A stretch of DNA of 64,000 nt from an uncultured Desulfobulbaceae bacterium (lineage in GTDB: Bacteria; Desulfobacterota; Desulfobulbia; Desulfobulbales; CALZHT01): contig CALZHT010000005.1 of the NCBI GenBank assembly GCA_945787445.1, positions 1 to 64,000 on the forward strand. The letters run 5' to 3'. Made by a program: the position numbers and the translations under genes. The first letter of the stretch is position 1; every line of letters starts with the position of its first letter. Shown here piece by piece: positions 1 through 10,356 of the stretch. The notes beneath the pieces were generated by a model. The model was given only the letters and a program-made list of their open reading frames with translations. It searched no databases and had not been told where the DNA came from.

Positions 1-137
1 GGCGATTTTTTTTATAAATTGCTTTGGTAGTCGGTTTTGTATATTGTGGTTTATAATAATTGGGGTCGTCTGAAAGGGTACCTGCAAATACTAAACAGCA
101 TAAGGCTTGCTGGGCATGATTTTAAGAGGACTGGGCC

Positions 138-3104
138 ATGGAACTCTTCGGTTTCAAGAAACCCAAGTGGGAAAGTAATGATCCTAAGGAGCGCTTGACA
201 GGGATTCAGGAATTGGGAGAGCAGGATGCAGAGCTGCTCGAAAAAATTGCTGTTGAGGATGAAGAAAAAGATATCCGGCACATTGCCCTTGGGAAAATAA
301 ATGAACTCCCTGCGCTGGAACGCCTCGTCGTGCAGCTCCAGGATGCAGAACTGAAAGATATTGCCCTGGCCAAAATAAACAAAATTTATGCCGAATCACT
401 TGTTTCCGCCCAAGCCCTAACTCCTGCTGAAGAAACCCTGCTTACCAAAATAAATGATCCAGAGGTGTTGTCCGATGTGGCGGTTCGCGCTGTTTCAACT
501 GATATTCGACTCACAGCGATAGCATCAATTGATAATGAAAATCTCCTGTCCTCCATTGTTGAACAGCGATGCGGTAAGGAGCCGGCCTGTGCCGCGCTTG
601 AAAAAATTGAAGATGCAGGACTGCTGAAGCATTTGGCGGAAAAGGCGAGCAATAAGACGGCCAGAACGCTTGCAACGGAAAAATTAGCCGCAGTGCAGAC
701 CAAGGGCCAGAACTCTGCCCAAAAAAATGATCCGGAAAATGAGTTGGCAAAGCTGTTGAAAGAAGCTGAAGCACTTGCAGATTCAAACCAATGGGATTTT
801 GCGGTCTCCCGCCTTGAAGAGATCCAAGGCATTTGGCTACAACACGACCCGCAGGGAAAACATCCTCATAAAACCTCTCTGGATGATGCGTGTTCGCTTT
901 TTACGGATCGCAGAGATGAATTTGACCGACGCAGAGAGAATGAGCGGCGTAAGGCTGATGAATTTTCAAGTAAAGTCAAGATGTTGGAAGAAATATGCAC
1001 AGAGATTGAAAATCTTACCGGATCCATTGCCGAGGATGTCGTAGATCATTTCCGGGCTGCCACGGTAAAATGGCCGGAAAGTTCAAAGATACCAAAAATT
1101 GAGCCATTTACGAGTCTGTCGGCACGTTTTTCCAGAGCACGCCATTCTTTCCAGGAAGTTCAAGAACAAATTGTAAGCGAACGGAACCGTTTTACTGAAA
1201 TTGGAGAAGATCTCGACCGCCTTGAGCGCAAGATCCGGGACAAGGAATGGCAGCAGGCCAAAATACCTGCTGAGCAGCTTGCTAAGAATCTCGATAAATT
1301 ACATTTCAGGTTTTTTGATGCTGGCCTCCTTAAAGAACGGCTGCAGGCAATTGGTAAACAATTAGATGAACGGGATAATGAGCTGAAAAAGTCCCGGGAC
1401 TTGAAAAAACAGGAAGCCATCACTGAGCGGCAGAGGATATGTGCAGAACTTGAAGCACTTATCGAAGCTGAGAAACGTTCTGAGGCGGAAAAAAAAGTAA
1501 AAGTACTGAGGAAAAAATGGGCTGCGCTCAGACACTTTTCTGAAAAAGACGACAATGATTTGATAAACAGGTTCAATATTGCCCTGGAACGGTTTCAAGA
1601 GAGGCAGCGGGAATTTTTTGCGCAACGGGATTGGCAGTACTGGGCGAACAAGAATTTAAAGGAAGAACTTTGTCAAGCGATGGAATCGCTTGATGAAGTG
1701 GATGACCTGGGCTATGTCTCGGAAAATGTTAAAGACGCCCAGGCAAAATGGAAGCAAATCGGACCGGTGGCGCGCGAAGACGCGGAGCAGTTATGGCAAC
1801 GTTTCCATACTGCCTGCCAGCGGAACTTCGAGCGCTGCAGGCCATATTTCGCGGATCTGGACCAGATCCGGGCAGCAAACCTTGAGCGTATGGAGGCCAT
1901 CTGCCTTGAAGCCGAGGCTTTGACGGAAGCTACGGCATGGGAACAAACAGCTGCAAAGCTGAAGGCTTTGCAGTCGGAATGGAAGTCGTTTTCACCTCTA
2001 CCGCGTCGAAAGGAGATAAAACTTTACCGGCGTTTCAGGCATGCGTGTAATACGTTTTTTGGACGCCTAAACGAGCATTATGACCTTCTCAATGAAGAAA
2101 GGCTCCACAACCTGAAAGAAAAAGAGAAGCTCTGTGCAAAGGTGGAGGATTTGGTCGCTGATCCCAAACCCGGCCATGGTAAAGTGATCCGCGACCTGCA
2201 ATTTCAGTGGAAGAAAATAGGGGCTGTCCCCAGAAGTGAAGGGAAAGCTGTTTGGAAGCGTTTCAGAAAGGCTTGTGATCAGTTTTTTGAATGGCTCGAT
2301 GAATATCGGCTGCAGAATTTCCAGTTAAAAGAAAAACTCTGTGAGCAGGTGGAGGAAATTGTCGCCTCGGTAAATAAGGAGAGCGACAGGAGGGAAGTTG
2401 CGGCAACCCTGACAGAACTTCAAAGAAAATGGAAGGAGATCGGTCCTGTTCCTCAGGCTAAGAAAGAAGAAATTTGGCAGCGTTTCAATAAACCCTGCAA
2501 TGAATTCTTTCAAGCCAGGCGCGAACGATTTAAAAAGATTGATGAAGAGCGCTTGGAAAACTTGAAGAAAAAGATGGAAATGCTTCAAAAAGCAGAGGAG
2601 TTGGGAGTATCGGCAAACAGCAAGGAGGTTGCGGAACAATTAAGTCATTTACAGGAACAGTGGCGTGAAACAGGACCTGCACCCCGGGAAGAGGACAGCA
2701 GCTTAAATGAGCAGTTCAAAGCGAGCTGTGACGCCTTTTTTGAAGGGCGGCACCAGTTTTTTGAGAATTTGCAACAGGACCGCTTTGAAAATCAGAAAAG
2801 GAAGGAAGCCCTCTGCTTTCAACTGGAAAAGATACTTGGCATCGATCCGCCCATCCAGGACAGTAAAAATGACAAAAAGGCCCTTACCCTTGCTGATGAA
2901 ATCAAACTTGCTCTTGAGATCAATTTCGCTCTGCGTGGCATGGGCGATGATCGACGCCGAAAAAGTGATGAAGTCCGGCGCATGCAGCAGGAATGGAAAA
3001 AAATAGGACCTGTTCCCCAGGATCAGGAACAGCTGCTATGGGGCCGGTTTCGGAGAGCCCTGGATGTTTTTTTCGAAAAAGAGCCTCAAAAATCAGGCAA
3101 ATAG
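138..3104 (+). CDS. DUF349 domain-containing repeat protein, 988 aa
   Basis: Repeated LQxxWKxIGPVPRxxxxxxWxRFxxACxxFF units, typical of DUF349; long coiled-coil composition. Confidence 0.9.
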   Translation: MELFGFKKPKWESNDPKERLTGIQELGEQDAELLEKIAVEDEEKDIRHIALGKINELPALERLVVQLQDAELKDIALAKINKIYAESLVSAQALTPAEETLLTKINDPEVLSDVAVRAVSTDIRLTAIASIDNENLLSSIVEQRCGKEPACAALEKIEDAGLLKHLAEKASNKTARTLATEKLAAVQTKGQNSAQKNDPENELAKLLKEAEALADSNQWDFAVSRLEEIQGIWLQHDPQGKHPHKTSLDDACSLFTDRRDEFDRRRENERRKADEFSSKVKMLEEICTEIENLTGSIAEDVVDHFRAATVKWPESSKIPKIEPFTSLSARFSRARHSFQEVQEQIVSERNRFTEIGEDLDRLERKIRDKEWQQAKIPAEQLAKNLDKLHFRFFDAGLLKERLQAIGKQLDERDNELKKSRDLKKQEAITERQRICAELEALIEAEKRSEAEKKVKVLRKKWAALRHFSEKDDNDLINRFNIALERFQERQREFFAQRDWQYWANKNLKEELCQAMESLDEVDDLGYVSENVKDAQAKWKQIGPVAREDAEQLWQRFHTACQRNFERCRPYFADLDQIRAANLERMEAICLEAEALTEATAWEQTAAKLKALQSEWKSFSPLPRRKEIKLYRRFRHACNTFFGRLNEHYDLLNEERLHNLKEKEKLCAKVEDLVADPKPGHGKVIRDLQFQWKKIGAVPRSEGKAVWKRFRKACDQFFEWLDEYRLQNFQLKEKLCEQVEEIVASVNKESDRREVAATLTELQRKWKEIGPVPQAKKEEIWQRFNKPCNEFFQARRERFKKIDEERLENLKKKMEMLQKAEELGVSANSKEVAEQLSHLQEQWRETGPAPREEDSSLNEQFKASCDAFFEGRHQFFENLQQDRFENQKRKEALCFQLEKILGIDPPIQDSKNDKKALTLADEIKLALEINFALRGMGDDRRRKSDEVRRMQQEWKKIGPVPQDQEQLLWGRFRRALDVFFEKEPQKSGK

Positions 3105-3239
3105 ATTATTGATGCGCTTGGTGGTTAATATAAAAGGCACAATATTGAGGAGTATGTGTCTCAGGGCCAGAACAAAATTTTCGGCTTCTGTTTTCTAATA
3201 CCAGGTCCTCCTGAAAATGGGCCTCGGGGCGGTTCAATC

Positions 3240-3767
3240 CTACAACCCCTTTTTTTCAAACCAAATGAAGAGAACGATGACGGCGGCAATAAAGAAAGGA
3301 ATGATAAACCAGTGATCCACTCCCAGCATCTGTGGAATGGTGCGGCTTGTTAGACTGCCCCAGGTTAATACCGTTTTTTTCAACAGGGGAAAGGTTTCCG
3401 CATAAAGAGCTGCTCCCACAATCATGCCAAGGATGCCCCACACGGCGTCCCAACGGCCCTCACCAAGAGCACCGGCTGATGTGCCGGGGCAATAACCCAG
3501 CAACCCCCAGCCAATACCGAAAATAAGACCGCCGCCAATGTTTGCCCCGATGCTGGCCGGAAGGACTTTTAGGGACAGGAATCCCAAGTCTTTGCAAAGG
3601 TAAACGCCAATCATGCCAACCAGGACTCCGGAGAGCATAAATTTTACAATGGTCATGTCTTTAAGAAGCAGGGCGCCGACCTGGAGGTCATAACGGATGA
3701 CCCGTCCTTTTTGAAGGAGAAAACCAAAGGCCATGCCGACAAGTAATCCGGAAATCAAATCGCTCAT
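3240..3767 (-). CDS. YeeE/YedE family half-size transporter (second of a pair)
   Basis: Hydrophobic; GxxxGxCPGTSAGALGEGR motif. Start trimmed to MSDLISG (ATG at 3767), overlapping the upstream gene by 4 nt. Confidence 0.85.
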   Translation of the reverse strand: MSDLISGLLVGMAFGFLLQKGRVIRYDLQVGALLLKDMTIVKFMLSGVLVGMIGVYLCKDLGFLSLKVLPASIGANIGGGLIFGIGWGLLGYCPGTSAGALGEGRWDAVWGILGMIVGAALYAETFPLLKKTVLTWGSLTSRTIPQMLGVDHWFIIPFFIAAVIVLFIWFEKKGL

Positions 3768-4291
3768 CTTTTTTTGTCTCCAAACATATAAAGGGAGATG
3801 GCAATAATTATGCCTCCTATAAAAAAACAGCACAAAGAAACCAGACCGCTGATGGCGAGTTGAGGCACACCGCTCATGCCATGGCCGCTGGGGCATCCTC
3901 CTGCGAATCGCGCCCCATACATGGTTATGATGCCGCCCAGGAAGGCAATGATGCCTCTTTTTAAGCGGCTGGGACCGAAACGCTTCTGCCATAAGTCCGG
4001 CAACGCTTGCCAGTGGTAGGTTCCAGAGGTCACGGCCGCGAGCAAAGAGCCGCAAAATATGCCGACCACGAACATCCACTGCCAGTCGATTTTTGGTACA
4101 AACCACCTGAAATATGCTAGTTGGTTGAGCCGTTCGGGGGAGAAAAATTTTTCAATCATGCCTGCAGTTCTTACAAAACTTGTGGAAGCCCCGAAAAAGT
4201 TACCGGTAAAAACGGCTGATAAAATAATTACCACGCCACTTAAAGATCCTGCCAGATAGGGGCTCCAGGCCTTGTCATCAACTTTGTTCAT
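3764..4291 (-). CDS. YeeE/YedE family half-size transporter (first of a pair)
   Basis: RFAGGCPSGHGMSG motif typical of the YeeE/YedE (sulfur transport) family. Confidence 0.85.
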   Translation of the reverse strand: MNKVDDKAWSPYLAGSLSGVVIILSAVFTGNFFGASTSFVRTAGMIEKFFSPERLNQLAYFRWFVPKIDWQWMFVVGIFCGSLLAAVTSGTYHWQALPDLWQKRFGPSRLKRGIIAFLGGIITMYGARFAGGCPSGHGMSGVPQLAISGLVSLCCFFIGGIIIAISLYMFGDKKR

Positions 4292-4340
4292 GATATAACT
4301 CTCTTGCTGATAGTGGTTACCATCAAGACAATGTAAATCT

Positions 4341-5516
4341 TTATGCCGGCAATAGATCCTCGATGAGCGAAATGTCAGCGTTTTCAGAGATTGCCCTGGT
4401 TATCCGCAAAAAGTCCTTGGTGTTCCCCAGCATAATACAGCCGATAATACGGTTGTCTTTGATTACGATTTTGGTGTATTCGTCTTCGTTTGTCCACACC
4501 CGGGATGCAAATTTACCCTCAACATCGATTTCTCCCATGGATCCGAGTTGTATGCCAGCTACTTTCAACTGGCTTGAAACAGGGGTGCCTACATAGCGTA
4601 AGCGACCGCCGGCCATGACAGTGCCGGCCACCTTCCCTTGCTGCATGCTTGCAGGCCATAAGCCGGAGGGCGGCAATCCCTTGAACTCGGCAACGTCGCC
4701 GGCAGCATAGATATTAGACGTGCTTGTCTGCATGGTTTCATCGACTTTTATGCCTTTGTCATATTCAAGATCTATGGATTTGGCAAGGTCCAGATTCGCA
4801 CGGACTCCAGCAGAAATTATGACCATTTCTGCAGGGATGGTTTCACCATCTTCAAGGCGGATCCCGGTTGCTCGATCGGCCCCGGTTATTTCCGTGATCC
4901 TTGCAGCAAGCTTGAAAGAAAATCCCATTTTTTCCATAATTTGCTGCAGCCGTTGCGCACCTTCATTGTCAAGCTGTCTCGGAAGGAGCCGCGGGAAGAA
5001 CTCTGCAATTGTTACCTTTTTCCCAAGTTGTATGAAGGCGTTTCCGGATTCAAGCCCTAATAGGCCGCCGCCGATGACCATAACATTTACTCTGTTTTGG
5101 CTGTAAGATTTGATGGCCCTGGCATCCTGCACATCCCGCAAAGCAAAAACACCGCTTTTGTCAGCCCCCTGAATAGGCGGCACAAAGGACAGGCTGCCGG
5201 TTGCAATCAGAAGGCGGTCGTAGTCAAATGAGCGATGGTCTTCGGTTAAGACCATTTTCTTCTTCGGATCCACACTGGCAGCTTTGGTTGATGTGTAAAG
5301 GATGATGCGCTGTTTCTTATACCATGAGACCTTTTTGGCTATGAGTCCGTCTGCAGAAACCTTTCCGGCAATGTAATCGTTGAGTCGTGTCCTGTAATAG
5401 AAGGGCAGGTTTTCGTTCGTCAGAATGGTAATCTCCCCTGCCGCATCGTTTTTTCGGATATGCTCTGCTGCCGTGGTCCCTGCCACGCCATTTCCTATGA
5501 TGAGATATTTCCTCAT
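4341..5516 (-). CDS. NAD(P)/FAD-dependent oxidoreductase (NirB/rubredoxin-reductase-like)
   Basis: GNGVAGTTAAEHIRK Rossmann motif, second GGGLLGLE motif, YAAGDVAE motif; start trimmed to MRKYLIIGNG. Confidence 0.88.
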   Translation of the reverse strand: MRKYLIIGNGVAGTTAAEHIRKNDAAGEITILTNENLPFYYRTRLNDYIAGKVSADGLIAKKVSWYKKQRIILYTSTKAASVDPKKKMVLTEDHRSFDYDRLLIATGSLSFVPPIQGADKSGVFALRDVQDARAIKSYSQNRVNVMVIGGGLLGLESGNAFIQLGKKVTIAEFFPRLLPRQLDNEGAQRLQQIMEKMGFSFKLAARITEITGADRATGIRLEDGETIPAEMVIISAGVRANLDLAKSIDLEYDKGIKVDETMQTSTSNIYAAGDVAEFKGLPPSGLWPASMQQGKVAGTVMAGGRLRYVGTPVSSQLKVAGIQLGSMGEIDVEGKFASRVWTNEDEYTKIVIKDNRIIGCIMLGNTKDFLRITRAISENADISLIEDLLPA

Positions 5517-5544
5517 AATTCGCCGCACTTGGTAGGAGAGGTTT

Positions 5545-5750
5545 TAGCCCGCATTTCTCACCAGCAACTACTGCAACGCCGCAATGGCACATGCCTACTG
5601 TGTTGCGTGCTGCGAAGCAAATACTCTTGGGGTGCTCGATTTAGGTACTCTACATACTGCAAGTATGCCTGCGCGCCTAAATCTTCGCGCGCCTCGTATC
5701 CATATACCATTGTACCGTTTCGCTACGATACTTGTGAGAAATGTGGGCTA
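5545..5750. repeat. Palindromic interspersed repeat family B, copy 1 (MITE-like)
   Basis: Ends TAGCCCGCATTTCTCAC...GTGAGAAATGTGGGCTA; about 200 bp near-identical to 37871-38101, with an internal deletion. Confidence 0.85.
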
Positions 5751-6036
5751 GTAGAAGTATCTCACAATTTGGTTTGTTGACAAATTTTTCTTTTTTGGAG
5801 TGTTTTTGGCAACTTGATGGTCCACGCTTGAATACAGGCCAGATAAGAAAAAAGCTCGCTTTACCTTAGTTGATTCGGTATTATTCTATTGTTCTTAGTA
5901 AAAGTTAAAACCTGCTGGGAAGAGGGTTATCTACATTTTTGCGTCCGCACCTAGCTGTTTTTTTGCGTGCGCATTGTGAAATAATATTGTACTAATAAGT
6001 TGTAAACTTTTACTGTTAGATTTTAAGGAACTGATT

Positions 6037-7716
6037 ATGTACCAAACATATGGCCTGTTGGATAAAATCGGTGATTTGTTGATCAAGCAGGGGAAGCTTC
6101 AACCCAATCAGCTTGAAAGAGCCCTATCCCACCAGGACAAGATGCAGAACAGGATTGGCGAAATCTTGATATCCCTGGGATTTATCAGCGAAGAAGATCT
6201 ATTGAGGGCGCTGTCAGAACAGCTATCCTTGAGCATTTATACCCCAGATCCGGATGATGAATTTCTGCCGCTGGAAATTTCACCAATGTTTCATAGAGAG
6301 CACCCGTTCGCCTTAATAAAGAGAAGGCGGGAGGATCAAAATATTCTGCTGCTCGGTGATCCTCTTGATGAGGATATTTTTTCCGCCGCCGAGATTGTCT
6401 TCCCGTTTTCCTTCGAAATCCAGATTGCTTTGGAAACCCACCTGAAAAAACTTGTGGACCAGCATTATGGACTGGCCATTGAGAACACCGAAGCGGAAGA
6501 ACTTCCGGTGGATGATGCGGACATCGACAAACTTAAGGACATGGCCTCTGAGGCGCCTGTTATCAAGTATGTGAATAATCTTATCGACACCGCGGTGAGC
6601 AGACGGGCCAGTGACATCCACATGGAACCCTATGAGGATGGGCTCCTTATCCGTTTTAGAATTGACGGCATTCTGCATGATCATGAGATCCCGCCAGCTT
6701 CCATGCAGCCGGCTATAATCTCAAGAACAAAATTACTGGCTGCCCTCGACATTGCGGAAAGAAGGCTGCCCCAAGACGGCAAAATATCCATGCGTATTTC
6801 CGGCAAGGAGATTGACCTGCGGGTGGCGACCTTGCCAACCGTGCATGGCGAAGGTTTGGTCATCCGTATATTGGAGAAAGGAAACATTATCCTGGACATG
6901 GATCACCTTGGCATGCCCTCTCAAGTTGAGGAAAATTTCAAGGAATTAATTACCTTGCCGGATGGCATCATTCTGGTAACCGGGCCCACCGGAAGTGGTA
7001 AGACAACCACCCTGTACTGTGCGCTGAACCAAATAAATTCCGGGAATAACAAAATTATTACGATCGAGGACCCGGTGGAATACCAGCTGCACGGTATTAA
7101 TCAGATACAGGTACGGCCTGAGATCGAATTGACGTTTGCCAAAGGGTTGCGATCCATAGTCCGGCAGGATCCCGACGTGATCATGATTGGTGAGATACGA
7201 GACCTTGAAACTGCTGAAATTGCGGTACAGTCTTCACTTACCGGTCACACGGTATTCAGTACGCTGCATACCAACGATGCCGTGTCAGCTATTTACCGTA
7301 TGATAGACATCGGTGTTGAGCGTTTTCTGTTGGTTTCTTCCCTGCGGGGGATTTTGGCCCAGCGTCTGGTGCGGAGGATATGCGACTCATGTAAGGAACA
7401 ACGCGGTCCCATTTCAGAACTTCTCGGGTACAAGCCTGGAGGAGAAGATTTCAACATGTATGAAGGGAAGGGCTGCCCTGATTGCAGTGGTTCAGGTTAT
7501 TCCGGCCGTATCGGCCTTTACGAGTTCCTGGTAATGGATGATGCCATCAACCGGGCTATTTCCAAGGAGTATGACCTCATTGAACTCAGAAAAGTCGCGG
7601 AAGAGCAAGGCTTTAAGACCATGTTTGCAGACGGGCTGGAAAAGGTCAAACGGGGCATAACCACCTTCTCTGAAGTTGTGCGGGTCTGCAGGGGGACGGA
7701 AAGTGGGACTGTTTAA
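6037..7716 (+). CDS. gspE: Type II secretion ATPase GspE with N-terminal MshEN-type domain
   Basis: GPTGSGKTTTLY Walker A, IRDLETAEIAVQSSLTGHTVFSTLHTND, C-terminal CxxC zinc motifs. Confidence 0.95.
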   Translation: MYQTYGLLDKIGDLLIKQGKLQPNQLERALSHQDKMQNRIGEILISLGFISEEDLLRALSEQLSLSIYTPDPDDEFLPLEISPMFHREHPFALIKRRREDQNILLLGDPLDEDIFSAAEIVFPFSFEIQIALETHLKKLVDQHYGLAIENTEAEELPVDDADIDKLKDMASEAPVIKYVNNLIDTAVSRRASDIHMEPYEDGLLIRFRIDGILHDHEIPPASMQPAIISRTKLLAALDIAERRLPQDGKISMRISGKEIDLRVATLPTVHGEGLVIRILEKGNIILDMDHLGMPSQVEENFKELITLPDGIILVTGPTGSGKTTTLYCALNQINSGNNKIITIEDPVEYQLHGINQIQVRPEIELTFAKGLRSIVRQDPDVIMIGEIRDLETAEIAVQSSLTGHTVFSTLHTNDAVSAIYRMIDIGVERFLLVSSLRGILAQRLVRRICDSCKEQRGPISELLGYKPGGEDFNMYEGKGCPDCSGSGYSGRIGLYEFLVMDDAINRAISKEYDLIELRKVAEEQGFKTMFADGLEKVKRGITTFSEVVRVCRGTESGTV

Positions 7717-8920
7717 GTATCAGGCGCTTGAAGCAGATAATTCCATCAAGGAAGGCATCTTGGAAGATACCGATCAGGGATCAGTGGCCAGGCGCCTCAT
7801 GCTGCAAGGACTCAAGCCTCTTGATATCCGGCGCTACAATGAACCCCGGAAGCATGTTTTTTCCTTTGAAAAAATCGGCCAGCACAAGATAACCAAGGCG
7901 GATATATCGTTTTTTACCAACCAGATCTCCCTGCTGCTTAAGGCCGGCCTCTCGCTGGACGGCGCCCTGCGCATTATGAAGCAGCATAGTAACAAGCCGG
8001 CCTTTAAAGATTTTACCGCAGAAATAGAGAAAAAGCTCAAAGAGGGCAAGTCCTTTTCCCAGGCCCTGGCCGATTACCCGAAATATTTCTCGCCCATGTA
8101 CGTTAACATCGCCAAAGCAGGGGAAGAGGGCGGCATTCTGCCGGCAATGCTCACCAGGATTTCCCAGTATCAGTCTGCCTTCCAGGACCTCAAGCAATAT
8201 ATAGTTTCCGCTTCCATCTATCCGGCCATCCTCATTGCCGTGGGCTTTCTAGCAATCATTATTTTACTGACCACTATTTTGCCGCGATTCGAGATACTCT
8301 TTGAAGGCATGGGACGGCAACTCCCATTCCATGTGCAATTTATGATGAAGCTGGCAAAGGTGATAAGTAACAACATCATTATTTCTTTGCTTGTAATCCT
8401 GGCTCCCCCAGTTGGGCTCATTTTTTTCCTGCGCACCGAAGGCGGTAAAATGTTTTTCGACCGCCAGGTTATCCGTTGGCCCCTGCTTTCCTCTTTTGTA
8501 AGGGACCTTGAGACCACCAGGATCTTCAGGACCTTGCAGGTCCTGGTGGAGAATGGAGTGCACCTGGCAACCGCATTAAAAATCAGCACCGGGGTGGCGA
8601 GCAACCGCGAATATCAACGTCTTTTGGGGCAAGCCACTGAGGCGCTTAAAGAAGGACGCCAGGTAGGGGAACGTTTGAAAGGCAAAGGATTGTTGCCGGA
8701 TCTTGCCGCCGATCTGTTGTCTCTGGGCGAGGAGTCCGGTCAGGTAGGACTTGTCTGCGGTCAGATTGCCGATCACTATGAACAGGAATTACGGGTCAGA
8801 ATAAAAAGAATAATTTCGATTATTGAACCGCTCTTTATCCTTATCATTGCAGTGGTTGCCGGCTTTGTCGTTATTTCCATGCTTTCCGTAATCCTCAGTA
8901 TTAACGAAATAGCAGGATAA
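7703..8920 (+). CDS. gspF: Type II secretion inner membrane protein GspF
   Basis: Two T2SSF domains, three TM segments; GTG start at 7703 overlaps the gspE end. Confidence 0.93.
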   Translation: MGLFKYQALEADNSIKEGILEDTDQGSVARRLMLQGLKPLDIRRYNEPRKHVFSFEKIGQHKITKADISFFTNQISLLLKAGLSLDGALRIMKQHSNKPAFKDFTAEIEKKLKEGKSFSQALADYPKYFSPMYVNIAKAGEEGGILPAMLTRISQYQSAFQDLKQYIVSASIYPAILIAVGFLAIIILLTTILPRFEILFEGMGRQLPFHVQFMMKLAKVISNNIIISLLVILAPPVGLIFFLRTEGGKMFFDRQVIRWPLLSSFVRDLETTRIFRTLQVLVENGVHLATALKISTGVASNREYQRLLGQATEALKEGRQVGERLKGKGLLPDLAADLLSLGEESGQVGLVCGQIADHYEQELRVRIKRIISIIEPLFILIIAVVAGFVVISMLSVILSINEIAG

Positions 8921-8922
8921 GG

Positions 8923-9963
8923 ATGGACACTGTTGCCGGAGGAACATATCCAGCGCTGCTTAACAAAAGAGGGTGCCGTAAAAAAGAACTCTCAGGCGGC
9001 AAGCGGGGATTTTCGCTGCTGGAAATTTTCGTGGTTCTGATTCTGCTTGCGGTTTTGGCAGGCCTTGTCGCTCCAGCTACCGGTCGCTTTCTGGACAGTC
9101 TGGCCATGCGCAAACAGGTGCAGAGCATTATGTCAGCCCTGCGCTATGCACGGTTGATGGCGGTGACCAAGGGACGGGAGGTTCGGGTCAGCTTAGAGGT
9201 TGAAGGTGATTTCGAGACACGTTTCATACTTGAGGGGGCGGTGCAAAAGAATATTCCTGTGGAAATGAGTGAGGAGGATAGGCTGGAGAGCCACCCGGAT
9301 GAGATTGTTTTTTCGCCCGAAGGGTATGTGACCCCCTCCTTTCTGCTATTCGCCAAGGGTTGTTTATGTCGTTTGGTGGTAAGGGAAAAAGCGAAACGGC
9401 CTCTTGCCGTTCTTGCCAGGACACCTTTAGCTTCTTCGCGGGGGGTGACGTTATTTGAGCTGCTGGTGGCCATCGTGCTTTTAGGGATAATATCGACCAT
9501 GATTTATTCCGCCCTGAATGTGGGGATTCGTTTTTCTGAAAAAGGTTCAAAAAAAATTGTGGCCATGAGCCGTGAACATGGGCTTTTTTCTTTATTATAT
9601 AGACAGATCAGGAGTGCCCGGTTTGATGCAAGAAAAAGGGAGCCCCAGATTTTTTTTGAAGATGATACCCTTAAAATCCAGACTCGGGTCCCAATCATTT
9701 ACCGGGCAAGTGGTTTGGTTTTTGCCATGTATCGTTTTAATCCAGGGGATAATGTTCTGTATTATACCGAAATGATTGATTTTTATAATCCCGACTATGA
9801 TGAGGATTTTGTCCCTGATTTTGAAGATATGATTGCCCTTGCAGAGGTTGGCGAAGGTTTCTCTCTTTTCTATGATCCGGAGACAATAGTTCTGCAGGTG
9901 GGCTTTGACGATACCATATACGAATTTACCCCGAAAATTTATGAAGAAACAGCAGGAGACTAA
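8923..9963 (+). CDS. Fused pseudopilin GspH-GspJ (two prepilin N-termini in one ORF)
   Basis: KRG|FSLLEIFVVLILLAVLAGLVAP and SRG|VTLFELLVAIVLLGIISTMIY in the same frame with no stop between. Confidence 0.85.
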   Translation: MDTVAGGTYPALLNKRGCRKKELSGGKRGFSLLEIFVVLILLAVLAGLVAPATGRFLDSLAMRKQVQSIMSALRYARLMAVTKGREVRVSLEVEGDFETRFILEGAVQKNIPVEMSEEDRLESHPDEIVFSPEGYVTPSFLLFAKGCLCRLVVREKAKRPLAVLARTPLASSRGVTLFELLVAIVLLGIISTMIYSALNVGIRFSEKGSKKIVAMSREHGLFSLLYRQIRSARFDARKREPQIFFEDDTLKIQTRVPIIYRASGLVFAMYRFNPGDNVLYYTEMIDFYNPDYDEDFVPDFEDMIALAEVGEGFSLFYDPETIVLQVGFDDTIYEFTPKIYEETAGD

Positions 9964-10327
9964 TAATATACTGGTAAATTTCAGCCTCAAGGGAGTAAAG
10001 AGGAAACCTTTCAGGAAAACTGAAAAAGGCTTCACCCTTATTGAGGTGCTGGTGGCGGTGATCATCCTGGGCTTTGCCTATGTTGCTATATTGGAGAACT
10101 TCTCAGTATCCATGAGGTATATAGTTAGAATTGAAAAGAGCAGAAACCACTATTTTGAAAGCATGCTCGCCTTTGAACAACAACTTGACCCGCAAGAGGA
10201 TGAGGAAGAATCCGAAGTATTGGTGGAAGATGATGAGCCCTTTTTAAAAGGACGCTATAAATACCGACTCATGCCGGTGCGCAGCATTGACGGTGATTTT
10301 GAGACTTTGAAGCTGGAAGAATTGTAA
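9941..10327 (+). CDS. gspI: Type II secretion minor pseudopilin GspI
   Basis: EKG|FTLIEVLVAVIILGFAYVAIL; operon position; starts inside the 3' end of the preceding gene. Confidence 0.85.
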   Translation: MKKQQETNNILVNFSLKGVKRKPFRKTEKGFTLIEVLVAVIILGFAYVAILENFSVSMRYIVRIEKSRNHYFESMLAFEQQLDPQEDEEESEVLVEDDEPFLKGRYKYRLMPVRSIDGDFETLKLEEL

Positions 10328-10356
10328 TGGCGGGTTAATTTTTTCGAGCAAAAAAT

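Noticed and set aside
1160-1576. 138-aa minus-strand ORF and similar ones in 184-2639
   Set aside because: Antisense to the DUF349 gene; low-complexity Ser/Phe/Arg composition typical of shadow ORFs
5460-5780. 106-aa plus-strand ORF
   Set aside because: Largely made of repeat family B and antisense to the FAD reductase 5' end
5935-5985. GCGTCCGCACCTAGCTG...GCGTGCGC upstream of gspE as a second GEMM riboswitch
   Set aside because: Only a short GGACGCAAAAAT-like string on the minus strand; no paired core or 3' AGCCGGG segment
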